Source of the DNA: Asbonarchaeum sp964517675
GTDB taxonomy: Archaea > Nanohalarchaeota > Nanosalinia > Nanosalinales > Nanoanaerosalinaceae
Assembly (NCBI GenBank): GCA_964517675.1
Contig: CAZFEL010000004.1
Span: 52,584 to 116,583, forward strand
Reading direction: 5' to 3'
DNA: 64,000 nucleotides
Shown here: positions 8,220-16,788 of the stretch, one piece after another
Numbering within the stretch: position 1 is the stretch's first letter
Layout of the letters: every line of letters starts with the position of its first letter
Program-made: the position numbers and the translations under genes
The notes under the pieces: model-generated
Database searches by the model: none
Told to the model about the DNA's origin: nothing
What the model saw: the letters and a program-made list of their open reading frames with translations, nothing else

Positions 8220-8879
8220 ATGGCAGACAAGCACATCGTCCTGACGGATTACAGCGGGGACCCGACCCTTGGGTTCCACGGTGTCGCGACAGCAGAGTAT
8301 GCCGTCCTCGCACCTGATTTCAAGCGCACGGAGACACTGAGACTTGATACGGTCTGTGAGACCTACATCGCGAACACGGATCTCGCCGGCCTGTTCTGTA
8401 CCGGCAACAGCAATGGGCTCCTCGTGCCGGATACGCTCCGCGACCATGAGGAGGCCGCACTGGACGATGCCGGGATCGATCACATGGTCGTGGACGCGAA
8501 CCACACTGCTCTCGGGAACCTGGTCTTGGCGAACGATCAGGGCTGTTACCTGAGCCCGCACCTCGCCCAGCACGAGGATGCGATCGGGGCGTTCCTCGAT
8601 GTCGATGTGACCGTGGGGACGGTTGCTGGCCTCGAGATCGTCGGTTCGGCCGGTATCGCGACCAACAACGGCGTTTTGCTTCATCGCGGGGCCGACGAGG
8701 ATGAGCTGGAGGCCGTCGAGGATACCCTCGGTGTCGATGGCGATATCGGGACGGTCAATTTCGGCTCGCCGTACGTGGGAAGCGGTATCGTGGCGAACAC
8801 GACCGCGGCTCTGGTCGGCAACCAGACGAAAGGTCCCGAGACCGCGCGGATCGAGAAGGCCCTCGGGTTCCTGGAGTGA
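8220..8879 (+). CDS. eif6: translation initiation factor aIF6
   Basis: Anti-association factor that binds the large ribosomal subunit and blocks premature joining with the small subunit. The 219-residue protein shows the pentein-type repeats of the family, including GLLVPDTLRDHE, NLVLANDQG and the ending VGSGIVANTTAALVG.QTKGPE. A CTTTATCG box about 22 bp before ATG 8220 implies a leaderless mRNA, separate from the eS19-eL31 transcript. In many archaea this gene follows eL31 as it does here. Confidence 0.95.
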   Translation: MADKHIVLTDYSGDPTLGFHGVATAEYAVLAPDFKRTETLRLDTVCETYIANTDLAGLFCTGNSNGLLVPDTLRDHEEAALDDAGIDHMVVDANHTALGNLVLANDQGCYLSPHLAQHEDAIGAFLDVDVTVGTVAGLEIVGSAGIATNNGVLLHRGADEDELEAVEDTLGVDGDIGTVNFGSPYVGSGIVANTTAALVGNQTKGPETARIEKALGFLE

Positions 8880-8923
8880 TGGTCCCGTCCCTGATTTAAA
8901 GCTCATCGTGGAACCGTGAGACG

Positions 8924-9565
8924 ATGATCGTCGTCGGGGTCGGTGGGGGATCGGGCAGCGGGAAGTCGTTCATGGCGTCCCGGATCAAGGGCCGGATGCC
9001 GGATGAGACCCTGCTGTTCCCGATGGACAGATACTATAAGCCTTTTTCTGGGAAGTCCGATTTCGAGCGCAAGCAGATCAACTTCGACCTGCCAGGGACC
9101 CTGGACTGGGAGCTGATGCGGGAGCATCTCCGACGGCTCCAGGAGGGAGAGACCATCGGAATGCCGGAGTACTCCTTCGAGGACAACACCCGCGTCGGTT
9201 CCGTCGAGCGGGAGCCCAGGGAGATCGTGGTGGTCGAGGGCATCTATGCGCTGTACGATGGGCGGATGAACGACATGATGGACCTGAAGGTGTTCCTGGC
9301 GCCGCCGCCTGATGTCAGGGCTGTCCGGCGGGTGAAACGTGACGTGGTCGATCGGGGCCGCAACATCGAGTTCGCCGCCAAGCAGTACCTCGAACAGACC
9401 AGGAAGATGCATGAGGAACATGTCAGGCCGACAAAGGAGAATGCCGATCTCGTCCTCTCGGACCCGGAGGCTGACAGGTTCGTCGATGTGGTGACAGAGC
9501 TGTTCCATGAGCAGGAGGCAGCAGGATCACGTGATGTGCGGGAGTACTTCGAGGAGAAGCTCTAA
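8924..9565 (+). CDS. udk: uridine kinase-like P-loop kinase
   Basis: Likely phosphorylates uridine/cytidine in pyrimidine salvage; the phosphoribulokinase/uridine kinase family also includes other small-molecule kinases. The 213-residue protein has the Walker A GGGSGSGKS (residues 7-15), the PMDRYYKP motif, NFDLPGTLDWELM (the family DHPDAFD-like segment) and VVVEGIYALYD. A GATTTAAA box about 30 bp before ATG 8924 supports this start. The 3' end overlaps the convergent nucleotidyltransferase gene by 4 bp. Confidence 0.85.
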   Translation: MIVVGVGGGSGSGKSFMASRIKGRMPDETLLFPMDRYYKPFSGKSDFERKQINFDLPGTLDWELMREHLRRLQEGETIGMPEYSFEDNTRVGSVEREPREIVVVEGIYALYDGRMNDMMDLKVFLAPPPDVRAVRRVKRDVVDRGRNIEFAAKQYLEQTRKMHEEHVRPTKENADLVLSDPEADRFVDVVTELFHEQEAAGSRDVREYFEEKL

Positions 9566-10263
9566 TCCTCCAGTGCCTCGCGGGCGGTCTGGTACGCTGG
9601 ATCTGGCCCTCCTATCCCGGCGGTGACATGGTCGACGATATCATCCAGGAGATCCTTGCGTCCCTCCGGGCCAGCCTCGAGGAAGTCGACGGCCATCTCG
9701 TGCATCTCGGGGTCGACGTCCTGGAGCTTCTCGATGCGGTAGTTCTCCTTGACCGGTACCTCGCCCTGGAGCAGATAATGCTTCTCGAGGAGGTACTCGA
9801 ACAGTCTCTGCTGCAGGTAGATCCGCTGGGCGCCATCTGCCCTGTCGATGTCCTTCTGGAGGTCCCAGATGAAGTACCTGATGGCTTGCCGGTCCTCATC
9901 GTCCAGCTCCATGTTCTGTTCTTTGTGTTCCATCGCGTCTTCCTCCAGTCGGTCGAAGTGTCCGTCCGGGTCATAGCGGACGTCAGCGTCGGTGTACCAT
10001 CTGTAGTTCGTGTACCATCCGTCGCCTTTGAGATACCGGCGGCTCCAGTCCATGCTGTTGTAGAACCGCTCGATGACGGTGTCATCGATGACCTCTGTCT
10101 CGCGCCTCCGCCAGTCACCATCGACGATGATGTAGATGTCGATGTCGGTGTGGTCCTGATCGGGGTCGCGGGCGTAGCTCCCGACGACGGCGGCTGCGAG
10201 GACCTCGTCCCGTTCCTTCAGTTGTTCGATCTCCTGCTGTATCAGGTCCTCGGTCTCAGCCAA
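9562..10263 (-). CDS. nucleotidyltransferase-domain protein
   Basis: A minimal nucleotidyltransferase fold with GSYARD.......TDIDIYI near residues 30-50: the GS motif and the metal-binding DxD. An all-helical C-terminal region (about 100-233) could be an HEPN-like or substrate domain. The substrate is unknown. There is no ATG before the catalytic core. A TTG at 10263, overlapping the stop of the HIT gene and preceded by GGTGG, is the most sensible start and suggests translational coupling with the HIT protein. The extended frame upstream is Ser/Thr-rich shadow of the HIT gene. Confidence 0.75.
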   Translation of the reverse strand: MAETEDLIQQEIEQLKERDEVLAAAVVGSYARDPDQDHTDIDIYIIVDGDWRRRETEVIDDTVIERFYNSMDWSRRYLKGDGWYTNYRWYTDADVRYDPDGHFDRLEEDAMEHKEQNMELDDEDRQAIRYFIWDLQKDIDRADGAQRIYLQQRLFEYLLEKHYLLQGEVPVKENYRIEKLQDVDPEMHEMAVDFLEAGPEGRKDLLDDIVDHVTAGIGGPDPAYQTAREALED

Positions 10264-10657
10264 GCTTTTCCACCAGCTGCTGGGCGGTGTCGTTGTCGAG
10301 TTCGTCGCTGTCGAACTCCATCTCGAACCCGTCATGGTTGTACCGCGGGATGACGTGGACGTGCACGTGGCCGACCTCCTGGCCGGCCCCTTCGCCGTTG
10401 TTCTGGAGGACATTGACCCCGTCCGGGTTCATGCTTCCCTGGAGCGCATCTGTCATCTTCCGCACGGTGTTGAACAGGGATGCGGTCATCGATCTGTCCA
10501 GTTCTGTCAGTTGCTGTTCATGCTCTTTCGGGACGACGAGGAGATGTCCCTTCGAGACGGGATTGACATCAAGGAACGCGACGGTATCCTCGTCCTCATA
10601 GACCCTGTAGGTATCGATCTCGTGGTCGGCTATCTGACAGAACGGGCACTCGCTCAT
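10256..10657 (-). CDS. HIT family hydrolase
   Basis: A histidine-triad nucleotide hydrolase, probably acting on AMP-lysine-, diadenosine- or adenylated-type substrates. The triad motif HVHVHVIPR starts at residue 97; the N-terminus has CPFC, and GHLLVVPKEH lies near residue 37. The length of 133 residues is normal. ATG 10657 has AGGTGA in front. It is the first gene of a two-gene unit with the nucleotidyltransferase, which starts inside its stop codon. Confidence 0.92.
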   Translation of the reverse strand: MSECPFCQIADHEIDTYRVYEDEDTVAFLDVNPVSKGHLLVVPKEHEQQLTELDRSMTASLFNTVRKMTDALQGSMNPDGVNVLQNNGEGAGQEVGHVHVHVIPRYNHDGFEMEFDSDELDNDTAQQLVEKLG

Positions 10658-10812
10658 GGTGTCACCTGTCGGGAGGTGGTGCTGCCAGCTATTTAAATCA
10701 CGCTGCTGACGGGGGACGAACGTGATCGGGACCTGAGATGGCTTCCTGTCGGTTCGATGCGGACCGAACAGTCCCACCAATCTTTATCAAACGGAAGAGG
10801 GAACGTCCACAT

Positions 10813-11508
10813 ATGACACTGTCGCTCCGTGGCGTCCTCCGTGATGGTGCTGACCGTCTCAGTACGGTCAACGGGACGCTGTTCATCGGTATCATCTTCC
10901 TCCTGACAGCAGCCATCGAGGCAGTCCTTGGAGGCATGCGGACCGGTATGAATCTTCCCGGCCCGACCGCGGATCTACTCACGGTCAGCCCGGTCAGCCT
11001 ATCGATATCGGCACCGATGTGGGCGCTTTCCGTCGGAATCGGTCTCCTGTTCGTGTTCACGCTTGCTGCGACGATCGTCCTGATCAGGCTCGTCCTTGCG
11101 GACGAGATGAGAGCGGTCCCGATGACGGTCTATGATGCGCTGGTCCCGGCGGTGGCCCGTCTCGCTGCCACAGGCCTGATAGTGCTCGTCCTGACGATGA
11201 TAGGGAGCGTCCTCCTGGTCCTCCCGGGACTGTTCCTGTTGGTGAGCCTGCTGTTCTATGCGGTCTTCATTGCCCGCGGTCACGGTATACTGGCGTCTCT
11301 GCGCGGGAGCTGGGGGCTGGCCAGTGGTACCAGGCTGAAGCTGTTCGTACTTGTGGTCGTCCTGCTCGGGCTCAACATGGTCCTGGAGGCGGTGGCCTAC
11401 TTCGTACCCTGGCCGACGGTCGGGCTTTTGTTGTCCGCTATCGGGACGGTATATGGTCTTACGGTCACTGTCGAGGCCTACAGGCAGCTCGGAGGTGAGG
11501 TGCCATGA
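10813..11508 (+). CDS. multi-spanning membrane protein
   Basis: A 231-residue integral membrane protein with about five to six hydrophobic helices and no charged catalytic motif. It resembles the uncharacterised membrane proteins that halophilic archaea encode in many copies. ATG 10813 is chosen over an upstream in-frame ATG because TCTTTATCA lies about 30 bp before it. Its last codons overlap the start of the VWA gene (ATGA), so the two are translationally coupled and may work together at the membrane. Confidence 0.75.
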   Translation: MTLSLRGVLRDGADRLSTVNGTLFIGIIFLLTAAIEAVLGGMRTGMNLPGPTADLLTVSPVSLSISAPMWALSVGIGLLFVFTLAATIVLIRLVLADEMRAVPMTVYDALVPAVARLAATGLIVLVLTMIGSVLLVLPGLFLLVSLLFYAVFIARGHGILASLRGSWGLASGTRLKLFVLVVVLLGLNMVLEAVAYFVPWPTVGLLLSAIGTVYGLTVTVEAYRQLGGEVP

Positions 11509-13376
11509 ACGCACGGCAGGCCAGGATGGTCGTGATGGCGGTCGTTGCTGCGGTCATCATCGTCGATGTCGCGCCTGCCGATGTCACGGATATCGGTACG
11601 ACCGGGGTCGATGACTGGCAGTACGATGGCGGTACCGGTGCGGATCTAGATGTTGTCCGGCCGTTCTTCCATGTACCACTTGATGCGGCAGGATCGTTCC
11701 TCGCCGGCAGGCCGTATGATGCGGTCGGGACGATCGGTGCTCCTGTCCTCGGGGCGCCGCTTGCCGTCCTCGTGATGATGCGGTCCAGCATCTCGTCGTT
11801 CCAGTCTACCAGAGCAGTCCAGAGCCAGGCAGGGGGTGCCGGTCAGGCGAGTGCCGATCTTGGCCTTGCCGCGGGCGGGGCACAGGATATCAACAACTTC
11901 CGTGATAACCTCAATGAGAGCTATCTTCCGATACCGACGGACCTGTCCTATGAGGGTCTTTTCTATGAGTATTACTTCGATACCGGTCAGCAGAAGTCCT
12001 GCCAGGAGCTTTTCTGTCCCTCCTACAGCAGGGCGGTGACGGAGGATCCGCTCTCGAATGAGACGGAGCAGTACATGACGGTCGGGCTCAACTCCGACCT
12101 CGATGCGGACATGTTCGAGCGCAAGAAGCTGAACCTGGTGCTTGTCCTCGATATCTCGGGGTCGATGGGGTCGGGCTTCGGCCAGTACTATTATGACCGG
12201 TTCGGCAACAGGCACGAGGTAGAGAACGCGACAGGCAAGGCCAAGATCCAGGTCGCGGCAGAGTCCCTCGCGGCCCTGACCAAGCATCTGGAGGACGATG
12301 ACAGGCTCGGTGTGGTCCTGTTCAACAACGGCGCGGCGACGGCCAAGCCACTCCGGCTCACCGAGGAGACGGATATGGCGGCCATCCGCGATCACATGCT
12401 GGAGGTCCGTGCGGGTGGCGGGACCAACATGGAGGCAGGCATGCAGGAGGCGACAGAGATGCTCCAGGAGTACAAGAATGTGGACCGGACAGAGTACGAG
12501 AACCGTATCATCTTCCTCACCGACGCCATGCCCAACATCGGCCGGACAGGAGCGACAGGCGATGATGACCTCCTCACGATGGTGGAGGAAAACGCCGCGG
12601 ATGGGATCTATACGACGTTCGTGGGGATCGGTGTCGACTTCCAGACGGAGCTCGTCGATGCGATCACGGCTGTCCGCGGGGCGAATTACTACTCGGTCCA
12701 TTCATCGGAGCAGTTCAGTGAGCGGATGGATGAGGAGTTCGAGTACATGGTGACCCCGCTGGTCTTCAACCTCTCGCTCCGGCTGGACTCGGATGAGGTA
12801 AGCATTGAGAAGGTCTATGGTTCGACGGCGGCAGAGGAATCGACAGGCCAGATCATGAAGGTCAACACGCTGTTCCCCTCTCCGACCGAAGAGGGCAGGA
12901 CCCGTGGTGGTGTCGTCGTGCTCCAGCTGAACGGGACGACCGATGAGGTCGGCCTGGAGGCGACGTATGAGACCCGCGACGGCGAACGGCACACCACGAG
13001 CCGGACGGTCTCCTTTGAGGACAGGAAACCGGAGTACTTCGAGAACACAGGGGTCCGGAAGGCGGTGCTGCTGACGCGGTATGCGGACCTGATGAAGAAC
13101 TGGATGATCTATGAACACGATCAGGCCGATGAGCTGGACGAGGAGGTCAAGCCGGCTGTCACGGTGGCAGAGAGGGAGGGTATCGAGCCACCGCATCAGT
13201 CCTTCGAGCTCGGGAAATGGGAGCGCCAGTCGGTCCCGCTCCGCGTCTCGGACCGGTACGAAGACAAGATAAGGGAGTTCAGGCCGTACTTCCGCAAGGA
13301 GGCTGACGCGATCGGGGATGAGACCCTCGACCAGGAGGACAGGATGATGGAGGCGATCGTGGCCGCGGTTCAGTGA
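11505..13376 (+). CDS. membrane-anchored VWA-domain protein
   Basis: A 623-residue protein with a signal/anchor helix at about 8-24, a second hydrophobic helix at about 72-92, and a von Willebrand factor A domain starting near residue 210. The metal-ion-dependent adhesion site DISGSMGS (from residue 216) is intact, with GGGTNMEAG and LTDAMPNIG as the further conserved loops. A C-terminal beta-rich region and a helical tail follow, as in bacterial and archaeal proteins called Ca-activated channel-like. It probably binds a protein or surface ligand outside the cell. It overlaps the upstream membrane gene by 4 bp. Confidence 0.85.
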   Translation: MNARQARMVVMAVVAAVIIVDVAPADVTDIGTTGVDDWQYDGGTGADLDVVRPFFHVPLDAAGSFLAGRPYDAVGTIGAPVLGAPLAVLVMMRSSISSFQSTRAVQSQAGGAGQASADLGLAAGGAQDINNFRDNLNESYLPIPTDLSYEGLFYEYYFDTGQQKSCQELFCPSYSRAVTEDPLSNETEQYMTVGLNSDLDADMFERKKLNLVLVLDISGSMGSGFGQYYYDRFGNRHEVENATGKAKIQVAAESLAALTKHLEDDDRLGVVLFNNGAATAKPLRLTEETDMAAIRDHMLEVRAGGGTNMEAGMQEATEMLQEYKNVDRTEYENRIIFLTDAMPNIGRTGATGDDDLLTMVEENAADGIYTTFVGIGVDFQTELVDAITAVRGANYYSVHSSEQFSERMDEEFEYMVTPLVFNLSLRLDSDEVSIEKVYGSTAAEESTGQIMKVNTLFPSPTEEGRTRGGVVVLQLNGTTDEVGLEATYETRDGERHTTSRTVSFEDRKPEYFENTGVRKAVLLTRYADLMKNWMIYEHDQADELDEEVKPAVTVAEREGIEPPHQSFELGKWERQSVPLRVSDRYEDKIREFRPYFRKEADAIGDETLDQEDRMMEAIVAAVQ

Positions 13377-13933
13377 TCGGAGACGTGCGGATTATCCTTC
13401 TCGAGGAACCTGTACTCGAGGTCCTTGCCGCCTGAGACACCGATCCGTGTGGTCTGCTCGATCGGGCCACCGTCCCCGCCCTCGACCCTGAGAGACTCCT
13501 CTGTGATATCGAGGTCGCTGTGTCCGTTCTCGATCTCGAGTGCCTGGCAGAGCTTACCGGGTCCATTGCAGACGTTCCTGTCTTCCTCGAGGCCGCGGTG
13601 CTCCCGCATCCGTTCCAGGCCCTCGAGCGGTTTGATGGCCCGCACCAGGACGGCCTGAGGATCGCCGTCCTCACCTGTGACGATGTTGAACATGTGATAG
13701 ATCCCGTAGCAGATATAGACATAGCTCCTGCCAGGGGGACCATACATGGTGCTGTTCCGGGATGTCTTGCCCCCGGAGGCATGGCTCGCCGGGTCGGTGT
13801 TCCCGAGGTAGGCCTCGGTCTCGATGATCCGCCCGCTGCGACGTTCACCTGTCTCGTGGATGAGACTGCAGCCGATGAGGTCTGCTGCGACGTCCCTGGC
13901 GTCCCTTCTGAAGAATGATATCTCCATGGACAT
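13370..13933 (-). CDS. alkyladenine (3-methyladenine) DNA glycosylase, AAG/MPG type
   Basis: Removes alkylated and deaminated purines in base excision repair. The 187-residue protein matches the AAG family: RIIETEAYLG..DPASHAS near the start, PGRSYVYICYGIYHMFNIV (nucleotide-flipping region), VLVRAIKPLEG and NGPGKLCQAL. The length is typical for the prokaryotic form. Two in-frame ATGs (13933 and 13927) are possible. It follows the coiled-coil gene at 13936 after 2 nt, so the two form an operon, and its 3' end overlaps the VWA gene by 7 bp. Confidence 0.93.
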   Translation of the reverse strand: MSMEISFFRRDARDVAADLIGCSLIHETGERRSGRIIETEAYLGNTDPASHASGGKTSRNSTMYGPPGRSYVYICYGIYHMFNIVTGEDGDPQAVLVRAIKPLEGLERMREHRGLEEDRNVCNGPGKLCQALEIENGHSDLDITEESLRVEGGDGGPIEQTTRIGVSGGKDLEYRFLEKDNPHVSDH

Positions 13934-13935
13934 GG

Positions 13936-14523
13936 TCAGAACTGCTCTCTGGCCTGCTCGAGGAGCTCGATCTGCTGGCGGACCCGTTCTTCGAGGGTGA
14001 TGTACTCATCGTCTCCGTCCATCCTGACCTCCTCGGGGGACTGCTCGATGCTGTCATCATCCCGCACACGGGCCTCGTTACGGGCGATGGTCGCGAGGGA
14101 CTCTATATAGGCCTGGTTGAAGGCGGCGAGGTCCTCGTAGTCGGCATGGAGCGCGGTTGCGGCGATGTCGTCCTCGATGTCATCGTACCCATCGCTCTCA
14201 TCGAGCTCTGCAGCCTCGATGGCGTCATCGACTGTCATAGTCGTGTGGAGGAGTCCCTCGACGTCTTCGACGTACCAGGATGCCTCGCCGTTGTCGACCT
14301 CGACCTCGAGGTCCGCGATCAAAGCGTCGAGTTCGTCCTTGTAGGCATCGACCTCCTTCCAGGTCTCCCCGACGTCTTTGATCGTCTCCTGGAGCTTGTC
14401 CTTTTTCTCCCCTGTCTCTGTGTAGTTGCTGAGGGCGTCCTCGTACCGCTGCACATGGTGTTCGAGCTCGAGGACGGAGCTCCTGCAGTGGGCGATGATG
14501 TCGGTGCCGTACCCGTCGGTCAT
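13936..14523 (-). CDS. coiled-coil protein, unknown
   Basis: A 195-residue acidic helical protein with long heptad-like stretches (about 20-75 and 165-195). No family is recognised and no catalytic motif is visible. A TTATAAACC box 25-30 bp upstream of ATG 14523 gives a leaderless mRNA, and the gene heads a two-gene unit with the AAG glycosylase. The association may be only transcriptional. Confidence 0.7.
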   Translation of the reverse strand: MTDGYGTDIIAHCRSSVLELEHHVQRYEDALSNYTETGEKKDKLQETIKDVGETWKEVDAYKDELDALIADLEVEVDNGEASWYVEDVEGLLHTTMTVDDAIEAAELDESDGYDDIEDDIAATALHADYEDLAAFNQAYIESLATIARNEARVRDDDSIEQSPEEVRMDGDDEYITLEERVRQQIELLEQAREQF

Positions 14524-14592
14524 GGAAGGAGATGGTCCGCACCGGTTTATAAATGATGGTCCGTACAGCTGCTGTGGTTCACGCCTGTGGGG

Positions 14593-14901
14593 TCAGACGG
14601 AGCTGATCCAGTCGCGGAGTTCCTCTTCGGACATCGCGCCCATCGTGGTATCCTCGATGTCGCCGTTCCGCATGTAGATGAAGGTAGGGATCGATCTGAC
14701 CTGGAAACGGCCGGCGACCTCTTCGTTGTCCTCGACGTTGACGGAGCCGAAGGATACGTCGTCCAGATCCTCGGAGAGGTCCTCGAAGATTGGTTTCATC
14801 TTTTTGCAGGGGCCACACCAGGATGCCCAGAAGTCGATTATCCAGTCGCCGTCTGCTGTTTCGTCGTCGAATGTGTCCGCATCGAGTTCCTGTACGGTCA
14901 T
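14593..14901 (-). CDS. trxA: thioredoxin
   Basis: A small cytosolic disulfide reductase. The 102-residue protein has the active site WCGPC (Cys29 and Cys32) inside IIDFWASWCGPCKK, the cis-proline loop SIPTF and the usual final helix ISSV. The start ATG 14901 is fixed by GGTGATC immediately before it; an upstream in-frame ATG at 14940 is less likely. Confidence 0.95.
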   Translation of the reverse strand: MTVQELDADTFDDETADGDWIIDFWASWCGPCKKMKPIFEDLSEDLDDVSFGSVNVEDNEEVAGRFQVRSIPTFIYMRNGDIEDTTMGAMSEEELRDWISSV

Positions 14902-14965
14902 GAGATCACCAGGATGAAGTGGTTGGCAGGGGAAGTTCAAAAAGGTTCTGACACCGGGATCGGGC

Positions 14966-15631
14966 TCAGTAGACCTTCGTCCGCTCCTGTTCGGGTCCGA
15001 GTGGCTCGTAGGTCAGTGGAGCCTCGATGGTCAGGACGCCGTTGTTGTAGCCTATCTCTGGGTCGTCTTCCATGGCGACGAGGTACTTGCCGTCTTTATC
15101 CATGGTGGCGGTGTGGTACGGGACCGCATCGCGGAAGAGCTGCTCGTATTCGTCCCGGCCGGTCCGCTCGTGGATCTCGAGGTGGTTGCGGTCGACCTCG
15201 ATCTTCAGGTCGCCATCGGCCAGCTTGGTCTCGAGGACCTGCTGTTCTGAATCGAGGCCGTACTTCTCGACTTCGTTGCCGTGGACGAGTGTTGGAGCGT
15301 CGAACTGGAACTGGACGAGGTCGGTCTCCCCGTCGATGTCTGATTCGAAGTACTGGTCCAGGGCCTCCTTGCTTGCGTCAGTGTCGAGAGCGGAGTAGTC
15401 CTGGATCTCGGCGGCCGGTGCCTGTCCCCGGGTGCCTGCGGTCAGTCCTGGCCGTGCGTCCTCGACGTCGCTGAGGTCGGCGGGCATGGTCTCGAAGAAC
15501 TCGACGATCTCTTCGAAGGCCGGGTTGCCGTCGATCTCCATGCCGCGGGCGAGGCTGTGGGCGTACTTGCGTTCGATGTCGTTTTTCTCGACAGCGGCCT
15601 CGACCCAGCCACCGAACCTGTGCCTTCGCAT
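14966..15631 (-). CDS. Hsp20-like (alpha-crystallin fold) protein, divergent
   Basis: A 221-residue protein whose last about 90 residues follow the pattern of an alpha-crystallin domain: LKIEVDRNHLEIHE, an intermediate Tyr/Phe segment, and YNNGVLTIEAPL, which resembles the A.(Y/L).NGVL.I..P signature. The N-terminal 110 residues are helical and of unknown role. A TTTTAAA box 25-30 bp before ATG 15631 argues for that start. The box sits between the arms of an inverted repeat (15647-15678), which hints at regulation by a repressor. Chaperone function is inferred. Confidence 0.55.
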   Translation of the reverse strand: MRRHRFGGWVEAAVEKNDIERKYAHSLARGMEIDGNPAFEEIVEFFETMPADLSDVEDARPGLTAGTRGQAPAAEIQDYSALDTDASKEALDQYFESDIDGETDLVQFQFDAPTLVHGNEVEKYGLDSEQQVLETKLADGDLKIEVDRNHLEIHERTGRDEYEQLFRDAVPYHTATMDKDGKYLVAMEDDPEIGYNNGVLTIEAPLTYEPLGPEQERTKVY

Positions 15632-15646
15632 ATCTGAACGATTCCG

Positions 15647-15678
15647 GGTCAAGGTTTAAAAGTACTTACCTCTTGACC
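15647..15678. promoter_or_regulatory. inverted repeat around the TATA box of the Hsp20-like gene
   Basis: GGTCAAG at 15647-15653 and CTTGACC at 15672-15678 form a perfect 7-bp palindrome with an 18-bp spacer that contains TTTAAAAG. A dimeric regulator bound here would block TBP. The divergent membrane gene at 15749 has its own box (TTTTTATAG) near 15720. Confidence 0.45.
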
Positions 15679-15748
15679 GTAAAGATTAACGCTCGTTGAT
15701 GGTCCGGCCGGAGGAAGGTTTTTATAGCTGTCATGGTCACTGCCGGAC

Positions 15749-16744
15749 ATGGTCGATGGTTCTGTCGGGGACGAGTTCTCGACCGGTGATGCCATTATAC
15801 TGGCGGTCCTGACGGTCGCCGGCGTGGCGGGATTCCATCTGAGTCCTGTGGATGCTGCTGCACTGGTGGGTCTCGAGTTCGAGGCGATTTTCTCTATCAG
15901 TATCCTGTTCCTCGCGGGGATGGCGCTACCGATCGCGTGGATCGCGACGATGTCCTTCGATGGGATGCGCAAGGAGTCGCTGGCGTCGTTTATCGTGCTT
16001 CCGGGTATCTTCCGCGGCGGTCTGTTCGGGCTGGTCTGTGTGGGGCTCCCGGTCGCGGTGGTCTTTGCTTCGTATGTTGCCCGGAGTACATACAACGGAC
16101 GAAACCCGTTCTGGACGTGTTTCAAGGCGGGTGCATCGATCGTCACGGTCTTTGCGATCCTCCTCGCGACCGTGGGGGCATACACTATAATGTATGAGGA
16201 AGGGATACGCCAGGACGTGCGTGATGGTGTCTTGGATCGCGTGACTGACCGGGCTGTCGATGTCGCGAACGAGACGCTCAACGGTGCGAATGGCACCAGT
16301 GCGGTAGAACAGCAGCAGGACGTGTTCGTGTCACAGGCGTCCCGGCTCTCGCAGAACGTCTCGGAGACGACGATCCTGGCATCCCAGCGGACGATCACGA
16401 GGCAGATGGACCGGTACGAGGGGACCCGGTATGAATTCAGTTCCGAGCAACGGACGGTGATCGATCAGACGTTCACGGCGCTCCAGGCTCAGCTACCAGG
16501 GAACATCTCAGGGCAGGTAGCCGACCGGGTGGAGGAGAGATTCGATTCAGGGACAGGTCTCCAGCCGTCAGACGAGCAAGTCAGGGGCCGCGTGGACGCG
16601 GGACTGGACACGGTGTTCGGTGATACGACGACGTTGGCGGGTATGACCTTTGTCGTGCTGTTATCACTCGTGTATTCGCTCAAGATACCGTTCGAGCTGT
16701 TCTCGGGGACGCTCGGCTATCTTCTCCACCGTGTTGCGTCCTGA
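15749..16744 (+). CDS. membrane protein with extracellular helical domain
   Basis: A 331-residue protein of unknown function. Three or four hydrophobic helices lie in the first 150 residues and one in the last 45. Between them is a hydrophilic, Asn/Gln/Thr-rich helical domain (about 155-285) that carries several N-x-S/T sequons, so it may be outside the cell. The TATA-like TTTTTATAG lies about 28 bp before ATG 15749. It stands alone between the Hsp20-like gene and the helicase gene. Confidence 0.7.
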   Translation: MVDGSVGDEFSTGDAIILAVLTVAGVAGFHLSPVDAAALVGLEFEAIFSISILFLAGMALPIAWIATMSFDGMRKESLASFIVLPGIFRGGLFGLVCVGLPVAVVFASYVARSTYNGRNPFWTCFKAGASIVTVFAILLATVGAYTIMYEEGIRQDVRDGVLDRVTDRAVDVANETLNGANGTSAVEQQQDVFVSQASRLSQNVSETTILASQRTITRQMDRYEGTRYEFSSEQRTVIDQTFTALQAQLPGNISGQVADRVEERFDSGTGLQPSDEQVRGRVDAGLDTVFGDTTTLAGMTFVVLLSLVYSLKIPFELFSGTLGYLLHRVAS

Positions 16745-16788
16745 TATCGGCTCGTTTATAACTGTTGAGACTGCAGTGAGGAGTTCGT

